18,056 bases of DNA, taken from assembly GCA_018609825.1 (NCBI GenBank), contig JAHEOA010000186.1, positions 1 through 18,056 on the forward strand. The letters run 5' to 3'. Source of the DNA: Candidatus Bipolaricaulota bacterium (GTDB lineage Bacteria > Bipolaricaulota > Bipolaricaulia > RBG-16-55-9). Shown here piece by piece: positions 13,236-18,056 of this stretch (its first letter is position 1; each line of letters starts with the position of its first letter). The notes beneath the pieces are model-generated. The model was not told the origin of the DNA. It searched no databases and saw only the letters and a program-made list of their open reading frames with translations. The translations under genes and the position numbers were made by a program.

Positions 13236-13306
13236 CATGGCGGAGGTTGTCGGGATCAAGGCAATCGCGATCGTAGGCGATAAGCGCGTACGTCCGAGTA
13301 GCTGTC

Positions 13307-13335
13307 TTGACTTAACGATTGAAAATCATTATCAC
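13307..13335 (+). promoter_or_regulatory. Promoter of the metal-regulated secreted protein
   Basis: TTGACT (13307-13312, 5 of 6) and TATCAC (13330-13335, 4 of 6) are spaced by 17 bases. The Fur-like box overlaps the -10 box and the spacer just upstream of it. Confidence 0.6.
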
Positions 13336-13344
13336 GACGATAAT
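13321..13344 (+). promoter_or_regulatory. Fur-type box
   Basis: GAAAATCATTATC (13321-13333) matches 12 of 13 bases of GATAATCATTATC, the core of the Fur consensus. A further GATAAT at 13339-13344 forms an inverted pair with ATTATC (13328-13333). A dimeric Fur-family regulator (iron, manganese or zinc) is expected to repress the overlapping promoter when its metal is plentiful. Confidence 0.75.
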
Positions 13345-13366
13345 CGGCTCAAAGGGGGCATCCATC

Positions 13367-13810
13367 ATGCGGAGCAAGACCTTCGTCGGTTGGGTCGGGG
13401 CGGTCGCCCTTGTCGTGGCCGCCTTCTCGAGCGTGGCGCTGCTGAGCCATGAGGACGACGGGACGTACACCGATGAGCCGTGGTCCACGCCCTATTTTGA
13501 CCACTACAACACGGTCCAGGACGTGCGCGAGGCCGGCTACGTGAAGGCCGAGCCGACTTGCGTGCCGGGCATGGGCTTCCACTACGTTAAGCCCGAGGAG
13601 ATGGAGGCTTGGAGCGCCGGCGAGCAAGGCGGCGCCCAAATCCTGCTCTACGATCGGGATGGCTTTCTCGTCGGCGTGGAGTACGCCTTCACCGCCCCGA
13701 GCTTGGACGCCCCACCGATCCCCGGCATGGAGGGCCCCATGGAGGGCCACACCGAGACTATGCCGATCCACTACGAGCAGCATATCTACTTTTCCAAGCC
13801 CGAGTGTTAG
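13367..13810 (+). CDS. Small secreted protein under Fur-type control
   Basis: A 147-residue protein. Residues 1-29 are a signal peptide or membrane anchor (FVGWVGAVALVVAAFSSVAL). The mature part begins HEDDGTYTDEP and contains VPGMGFHYVKPEEM, QILLYDRDGFLVGVEYAF, a Met/His-rich segment (PGMEGPMEGHTETMPIHYEQH) and ends in Cys. I have seen similar layouts in secreted proteins of unknown function from several phyla (aromatic GxHYV, LLY.R.G.LVGVEY). With the Fur box, a role in metal capture or handling is plausible. ATG 13367 follows AAAGGGGG (13351-13358) by eight bases; a TTG at 13319 would lie in the Fur box and is rejected. Confidence 0.8.
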   Translation: MRSKTFVGWVGAVALVVAAFSSVALLSHEDDGTYTDEPWSTPYFDHYNTVQDVREAGYVKAEPTCVPGMGFHYVKPEEMEAWSAGEQGGAQILLYDRDGFLVGVEYAFTAPSLDAPPIPGMEGPMEGHTETMPIHYEQHIYFSKPEC

Positions 13811-13966
13811 GCTCATCGGGCCGCACGCCGCATCGATGACGCATCTGGCGTGACCTCGGCTCCCGTACCTTGACTTCCGTTCGACCACGACCTCCGAACG
13901 CGGGATCGCCCTCTGCATAGCTTCCTGCTGAGGAAACCGCCCATCTGCAGGAGAGGGGTGTCCAGC

Positions 13967-14296
13967 ATGAGCGCCCATTGGCAGACCTCGGGGATCTACG
14001 GCGAGCGAACGTTCCTGGCGCCCATGGCCACGAAGCCGTTCCTGATGGAGCGGGAGGAGGTCGCCGTGGCCGTGCCGGTGCTCGAGCGACTCGGGCAACC
14101 CACGCGCTATCCGGCGAGCTTCGCGGCCGTCTGCGATGAGGCCCATCAGGCCTATCGACTGATCCGGTCCGACTGCGTGGCGAGGCGTGAGTCACCAGCG
14201 ACAAGGCCTTCACCGTCGCCTTCGACAGTGGCGCCACGGCAAGATCGTCGGGATGCGAGGCTCGAAGTCGGTTCAAGAAGGCTGGCATCGCCATAG
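13967..14296 (+). pseudogene. Small gene, 3' half apparently frameshifted
   Basis: From ATG 13967 (after GAGAGGGG at 13951-13958) about 73 residues have excellent codon bias: ERTFLAPMATKPFLM, VAVAVPVLERLGQPTRYPAS and AHQAYRLIRSDCVAR. After about 14,188 the same frame turns Pro/Ser/Arg-rich with random third bases, while a second frame reads SDKAFTVAFDSGATA and a third reads GKIVGMRGSKSVQEGW. This suggests one or two indels. The unshifted frame stops at 14296. I do not recognise the family. If the shift is a sequencing error, the gene is intact and may be co-transcribed with the amine oxidase 37 bases on. Confidence 0.5.
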
Positions 14297-14332
14297 GTGC
14301 CTTGACCATCTGCTGATCGGAAGGAGGAGCAC

Positions 14333-15823
14333 ATGCGTTCAAGCGACCGACAAACCGTGTCGAGGCGGCACTTTCTCCGACAGCTTGCGCGGGCCACAGC
14401 CGCCGGCAGCGGACTATCCTTCGTCCATCCCTTTGTCGGATCCGCCCCATCCGTGACGGCCGCATCGGCCAAGCACGTCCTGGTTCTTGGAGCGGGGCTC
14501 TCTGGCCTGGCCGCCGCTTGGGAGCTTGAGGCGGCGGGTCGCGAGGTGACCGTGCTCGAGGCGCGATCTCGACCGGGCGGCCGGGTCTTCACGCTTCGAC
14601 AGGCCTTTGCGGAGGACCTCCACGCGGAGGCCGGCGCGGTGGCATTCTCCGAGACTTACACCCAAGCCAACCGACTCGTCGACGAGCTCGGACTGGAGCG
14701 TGCCGAGTGGGCGATGCCCGATCTCAACCCGCTTTATCACTTGAGGGGCCGGCGGTTTTCAGCCGGGCCCGATCAGCAGCCAGAGTGGCCTTACGACCTC
14801 ACGGCCAGAGAGCAGAATCTCGGTCCGATGGGGATTATGAAGCGCTACATCATCGATCCCTTACCGCCCGAGATCAGCAACCCGGATCGGTGGGACGAGG
14901 CTCCCCTGGCTGACCTGGATGATCTTTCTTTGGCCGGATTCATGCGCCATCAAGGCGCCAGCGAGGGCGCGATCGAGCTGATCGCCGACACCCAGTTCTT
15001 CGGCCCCCGGATCGACAACGTCTCCATGCTCGCCTCGGCCTTGGCCGAGTTCGGGCTCTTCTTTGCGGGGAGGCCGTTCGTCCTCGCGGGCGGCAACGAC
15101 CGCCTTCCCACCGCGATGGCGGGGCGCCTGAGTCGGGCTATCGAGTACGGCGTCGAGGTCACCGAGGTTCGGCAGGCCAACTCGGGCGTGGAAGTGCAGG
15201 CCCTGCGTGGGGATCGGACGGAACGGTTTCAAGGGGATCGGATCGTGTGCACCGTTCCCGCCCCCGTGCTTCAAGGGATTCGGTTCACGCCTTCGCTGCC
15301 CGCCGCCCAACAGTTTGCCCTGCGGCAGATGCCCTACATCGATACGACGAACGTCTATATGCAAGTGGGCCGTGCCTTCTGGTACGAGGAGGGCGTCACC
15401 GGCAGCGCGTCGACCGACCTTCCCATCGACCAGATCTCCCGAGCCCCTCTCTCTGACGCGGGCGGTCCTCAAGATCGCGTGATCCTCAAGAGCGCGGTGC
15501 GTGGGCCCGCCGCCACGCGGCTTGGCGTCCTCCCTGAGGAGGAGATCCTCGAGCACGCCTTACGCCACATGGACGAGGTCCACCCGGGCATCCACGACGT
15601 TCAGGAGGGCGGAACCGTCAAATCCTGGGGCCAAGATCCCTACGCGTTGGGCTGCGTCTCTTGGCCGGGACCGGGGGACGTAACGTGGTTCCTCAAGACG
15701 CTCCAGAGCCCCCATGGCCGCGTCCACTTCGCCGGCGAGCACACCTCCATTCTGCGCTCGACGATGGAGGGCGCCTTACGTTCTGGGGTTCGAGCTGCGA
15801 CGGAGATCCGTCAGATCAGTTAG
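14333..15823 (+). CDS. Tat-exported flavin monoamine oxidase family protein
   Basis: A 496-residue FAD-dependent amine oxidase. A twin-arginine signal (SRRHFLRQL, residues 10-18) with a following hydrophobic stretch predicts export in folded form. The FAD-binding Rossmann motif is HVLVLGAGLSGLAAAWELE, with EARSRPGGR closing the dinucleotide fold (about 49-84). The C-terminal FAD region is VHFAGEHTSILRSTMEGALRSG (near 464-485). Such enzymes oxidise amines to aldehydes, releasing ammonia and hydrogen peroxide; the substrate (polyamine, aromatic amine, L-amino acid) cannot be told. ATG 14333 follows AAGGAGG (14321-14327) by five bases. The next gene starts 58 bases on and could share the transcript. 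Confidence 0.93.
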   Translation: MRSSDRQTVSRRHFLRQLARATAAGSGLSFVHPFVGSAPSVTAASAKHVLVLGAGLSGLAAAWELEAAGREVTVLEARSRPGGRVFTLRQAFAEDLHAEAGAVAFSETYTQANRLVDELGLERAEWAMPDLNPLYHLRGRRFSAGPDQQPEWPYDLTAREQNLGPMGIMKRYIIDPLPPEISNPDRWDEAPLADLDDLSLAGFMRHQGASEGAIELIADTQFFGPRIDNVSMLASALAEFGLFFAGRPFVLAGGNDRLPTAMAGRLSRAIEYGVEVTEVRQANSGVEVQALRGDRTERFQGDRIVCTVPAPVLQGIRFTPSLPAAQQFALRQMPYIDTTNVYMQVGRAFWYEEGVTGSASTDLPIDQISRAPLSDAGGPQDRVILKSAVRGPAATRLGVLPEEEILEHALRHMDEVHPGIHDVQEGGTVKSWGQDPYALGCVSWPGPGDVTWFLKTLQSPHGRVHFAGEHTSILRSTMEGALRSGVRAATEIRQIS

Positions 15824-15880
15824 GAGAGGTTCGGGCGAGCTTGACCCCATAGGGGATATCAACCGAAGGGAGGGTATTGG

Positions 15881-15955
15881 ATGAGAGACAAGCGGGTTAC
15901 CGGGGCGAGCGCACGGGCGGCATGCGCCACTGGAAGGGGGCTCGGGTCGTCATGA
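15881..15955 (+). CDS. Possible leader peptide coupled to the membrane-protein gene
   Basis: ATG 15881 follows GAAGGGAGGG (15865-15874) by six bases. The 24-residue product (MRDKRVTGASARAACATGRG...) ends in TGA at 15953-15955, which overlaps the ATG at 15952 as ATGA, the classic layout for translational coupling. The peptide is basic and shows no fold. An alternative explanation is that the membrane protein starts at a TTG (15877) in the other frame, adding 25 residues. Confidence 0.35.
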   Translation: MRDKRVTGASARAACATGRGLGSS

Positions 15956-16434
15956 CCAACCTGTGGCTGCGCTATGGGTCGGGGCTGATGGTCCTCGGCG
16001 CGTTGGGCTTTCTCATCTACGGACTGGTCTTCTTCCTCCGCAGCTTCTCCGGCCCCGGCTTCGAGCTCGGGGTGGCGACCCTCAACGGCCTCACGCCGGC
16101 CGATCTGGAGGCGTTCAGTCCGGCCGTGATGCACTACATCCGGCATCTCCACGTCGCCGTGTCGGAGTTCATCATGGCGACCGGCATCGCCGTGGCCGCG
16201 CTCGCCGGGTTCGGCGTCCGCCGCGGCCAGTGGTGGGCCTGGATCGCGGCCGTCGCCGCGCCCGTGGTGGGACTGGTCGTCGTGGTCCCCATGCACTACG
16301 CCGAGCGCTTCACCTACGATCACGTCACCCACCTGGGCCCCATCTACTTGGCGACGCTGGTGTTCCTCATCGGGGCGGTCATGGCAATGCGCGGATTGAC
16401 CGCGACGGACTCACGAACCGAGACCTCGGCTTAG
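15952..16434 (+). CDS. Four-helix membrane protein
   Basis: A 160-residue integral membrane protein. Hydrophobic helices at about 8-29, 66-88, 95-114 and 128-148, with an extracytoplasmic or cytoplasmic loop containing LTPADLEAFSPAVMHYIRHL. I do not recognise the family, but the loop pattern (DLxAFSPxxxxYIxHLHVA) looks conserved in small membrane proteins. ATG 15952 is preceded by AAGGGGG (15934-15940) and overlaps the stop of the 15881 ORF. It lies downstream of the amine oxidase on the same strand. Confidence 0.75.
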   Translation: MTNLWLRYGSGLMVLGALGFLIYGLVFFLRSFSGPGFELGVATLNGLTPADLEAFSPAVMHYIRHLHVAVSEFIMATGIAVAALAGFGVRRGQWWAWIAAVAAPVVGLVVVVPMHYAERFTYDHVTHLGPIYLATLVFLIGAVMAMRGLTATDSRTETSA

Positions 16435-16526
16435 CGTCGGCACGGCTGAGATGACTTGGAGGCTCCCAAAGCCGAGCACGCAAATACGGCGTGATGCCGT
16501 GTCTGGGGAGCTCAACCGATGAGCGC

Positions 16527-16549
16527 GGATCGCCGCCAGGCGGCGATCC
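16527..16549. repeat. Near-perfect palindrome downstream of the membrane-protein gene
   Basis: GGATCGCCGCC (16527-16537) and GGCGGCGATCC (16539-16549) are 11-base arms around one base. It sits between the convergent ends of the membrane-protein gene and the minus-strand gene at 16569. It may form a terminator hairpin for both strands but has no T run. Confidence 0.5.
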
Positions 16550-16568
16550 CGTATACGGCCATGGTCGG

Positions 16569-17090
16569 CTACGGCGCCCTCAGCCAAGCGGACCTTGGGC
16601 GTTGGCGCTGGCCCATGTTGGCATGCTCCTGAGGACTAAACCGATAGGGAGGCTGGTGTGCCGTCCAGTTCAATCCGAAGTTCTCAAACGTGAAGCCGTT
16701 CAAGGACAGCGACACCTCAACAGGAAGGTGGGAAAGGGTTCCGTCCAGTTCCCAATGCTCGTTGACCCGACCATCTCCTGTTGCCGTCAGGGATCCGCTG
16801 AGCGTTCCCGCCAAGGACGGGCGCGTATACCGCACGGTCAGGGCCTCGTGTCGGCTGGAATGGCCCCGCCCGAAGGCGAAGCCCTGATATCGCAGGTTGA
16901 CCCGTGCCAGCTGGAGGCGCAGATCAAGCCCGACCCCGGAGCGCCCCCGCGCATCGACGGACGTGACTTGAGATAAACGGACGTTTTCGGCGTCAACGAA
17001 AAGAGAGGGACAGAAAAGGGTCAAAGCCACGATAAGGATCACCTTGGCTCCCATGCGTTGCGCTCGAGGCCGCCCGGATGACGCTGTCAC
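16569..17090 (-). CDS. Secreted beta-rich protein of unknown function
   Basis: A 173-residue protein. An N-terminal basic region then the hydrophobic segment VILIVALTLFCPSLFV (about 17-32) forms a signal peptide ending near VDA. The rest is rich in alternating hydrophobic/polar segments (VGLDLRLQLARVNLRY, GTLSGSLTATGD, HWELDGTLSHLPVEVSLSLN), suggesting a beta-sandwich or barrel-like fold. I recognise no family. I chose GTG 17090 because AGGAG (17099-17103) precedes it by nine bases on its strand; ATG 17054 is the alternative, giving a shorter N-terminus. It lies downstream of the DUF11 gene but behind a strong hairpin. Confidence 0.7.
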   Translation of the reverse strand: MTASSGRPRAQRMGAKVILIVALTLFCPSLFVDAENVRLSQVTSVDARGRSGVGLDLRLQLARVNLRYQGFAFGRGHSSRHEALTVRYTRPSLAGTLSGSLTATGDGRVNEHWELDGTLSHLPVEVSLSLNGFTFENFGLNWTAHQPPYRFSPQEHANMGQRQRPRSAWLRAP

Positions 17091-17117
17091 GCCACGATTC
17101 TCCTGGACTGTTTGGGC

Positions 17118-17154
17118 GGAGCGCCCCTCCCACGCGACATGGGAGGGGCGCTCC
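17118..17154. terminator. Strong hairpin between two minus-strand genes
   Basis: GGAGCGCCCCTCCCA (17118-17132) and TGGGAGGGGCGCTCC (17140-17154) are perfect 15-base arms with a 7-base loop. It is the longest perfect hairpin in the window and lies 24 bases after the stop of the DUF11 gene, so it probably ends that transcript, although neither side has a T run. Confidence 0.6.
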
Positions 17155-17177
17155 CGGTTGCTATCGGTGAGGCCAGC

Positions 17178-18056
17178 TTACTGGACGGTGAAGCTCGCCG
17201 AGTCCTGGTTGTTGGCCAGGTTCGGGTCGTCCTTGCTGGCGTTGGTGATCTCGGCCAGGTTCTCGATCGTCTCGCCGCTGGTGCCGTCAGCGACGGACAC
17301 CCGGATCTCCAGAGTCGCCTCGGCCGGCCCCTCGATGCCGTCCGCATCGAGCGTGCCGACTTCCCAGAGGCCGGCATCAGCGTCGTAGCTGCCAAGGCTG
17401 GCGCTGGCGCCCACGAAGCTGACGCCCTCCGGCAGCTCGTCGGTGACCTCGACGTCCTCGACGAACGTCGGCCCGAGATGCTCAAGCGTCAGCGTAAAGA
17501 CGATCTCGTCGCCCTCGGATGGATTGGCGTCGTCGACCGTCTTGCGCAAGGCCAAGTCCTGTTCACACGGCTGGCTGCCGTCGACGCGATCGGTTGCGAG
17601 CACGCTCAAGGACTGGGTGGGACCGGCAATGACACCGCCGAGCTCGTCACGGGCCACCGCCCCCTCGTTGAGCAGCAGCTCGCCGCAGTCCGAGGGCTGA
17701 TAGAAAGGACCGTCTCCACCGCGACGACCCGGATTCTCGGCGGTCTGGATTTGGACGACGAGCGTCGCGCCGTCCACCGGCTCCGAAAGGATCCATTCGA
17801 CGCTCGTGGACCCGCGCACGCCTTGGCCGTTCTTCGTGAAACTGGCGCTGCCGGCGCTCGCCATCGCGCTGTTGACGACGAACTCGGCGGGCACCGTGTC
17901 TTCGATCGTGGCCGCTGGGCCACTGTAGGTGATGGTGAACTCGAAGACCGTCGGGTCCTCCAACAGGATGCCGACTTCCTCGGGACCCGCGGTCAGTTCC
18001 TTCTCAATGCTCGCGTCTTGGGCCTGGACGCCGAGACCGCCGGGGCCTCCGGCGAA
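17178..18056 (-). CDS. DUF11-repeat surface protein, 3' part (5' end outside the window)
   Basis: The last 292 residues of a longer protein; the frame is open to the window edge. Residues of the final 130 form a clear DUF11 domain (CEQDLALRKTVDDANPSEGD, IVFTLTLEHLGPTFVEDVEV and NLAEITNASKDDPNLANNQD). The preceding 150 residues look like a divergent unit of the same kind (IEKELTAGPEE, FEFTITYSGPAATIEDTVP) with two cysteines that could pair. DUF11 units are immunoglobulin-like and found in tandem in adhesins and S-layer proteins. A cell-surface location is inferred. The stop is TAA at 17180-17178, with a 15-bp hairpin just beyond. Confidence 0.85.
   Translation of the reverse strand, partial: FAGGPGGLGVQAQDASIEKELTAGPEEVGILLEDPTVFEFTITYSGPAATIEDTVPAEFVVNSAMASAGSASFTKNGQGVRGSTSVEWILSEPVDGATLVVQIQTAENPGRRGGDGPFYQPSDCGELLLNEGAVARDELGGVIAGPTQSLSVLATDRVDGSQPCEQDLALRKTVDDANPSEGDEIVFTLTLEHLGPTFVEDVEVTDELPEGVSFVGASASLGSYDADAGLWEVGTLDADGIEGPAEATLEIRVSVADGTSGETIENLAEITNASKDDPNLANNQDSASFTVQ

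Noticed and set aside
16491..16976. Plus-strand open frame of 161 codons
   Set aside because: It is antisense to the better-biased minus-strand gene with a signal peptide, and has no ribosome binding site or domain.

Overview
This is an 18 kb piece of a high-GC bacterial genome. Most genes have strongly G/C-biased third codon positions, and intergenic DNA has little translational signal. No rRNA, tRNA or CRISPR array is visible. The lexA operator has the GAAC-N4-GTTC-like form found in Gram-positive bacteria, Chloroflexota and relatives. The secreted proteins (an 'IDVKPGSDPNP' domain with a FlgD-like tail, and DUF11 repeats) are of a kind common in deep-branching environmental bacteria such as Bipolaricaulota or Chloroflexota. 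That placement is inference only; the window holds no phylogenetic marker except recA, which could settle it by alignment.

Positions 1-5,400 look like an accessory region: small genes, long non-coding stretches and several operator-like palindromes. Two small paralogous proteins, at 709-969 (-) and 1367-1927 (+), share a domain resembling the N-terminus of IS1634/IS4-type transposases, but no transposase catalytic domain follows. A STAND/Orc1-Cdc6-like AAA ATPase (2135-3307, -) lies beside a 17-bp palindrome. A DUF6788-like protein (4131-4628) and two small unknown ORFs (3436-3573 and 5179-5421) complete this part. Positions 5,422-5,968 hold only decayed-looking coding traces and end in a clear terminator.

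Positions 6,040-8,395 are core DNA-repair genes. A promoter containing a LexA box drives a lexA-recA operon, followed by a glutaredoxin. A small protein on the other strand (8386-8622) overlaps the glutaredoxin tail to tail.

Positions 8,776-10,244 form a compact partition-type locus. Four copies of a 16-bp palindromic element (GGCGAGCTGTATCGCC) lead into a ParA ATPase that overlaps a ribbon-helix-helix DNA-binding protein. Downstream are 15-bp tandem repeats and a long inverted repeat. Next come a nucleotidyltransferase-like protein lacking the catalytic aspartates and a DUF1232 membrane protein, both on the minus strand.

Positions 11,460-18,056 mainly encode the cell envelope. An AT-rich leader precedes a secreted 'IDVKPGSDPNP' protein. 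A Fur-box promoter controls a small secreted His/Met-rich protein. A probably frameshifted ORF precedes a Tat-exported flavin amine oxidase and a four-helix membrane protein. On the minus strand are a secreted beta-rich protein and the 3' part of a DUF11-repeat surface protein that runs off the right edge.

The strongest candidates for something undescribed are the ParA/RHH locus with its repeat array, the Fur-regulated secreted protein, and the paired transposase-N-terminus-like proteins with duplicated operators.
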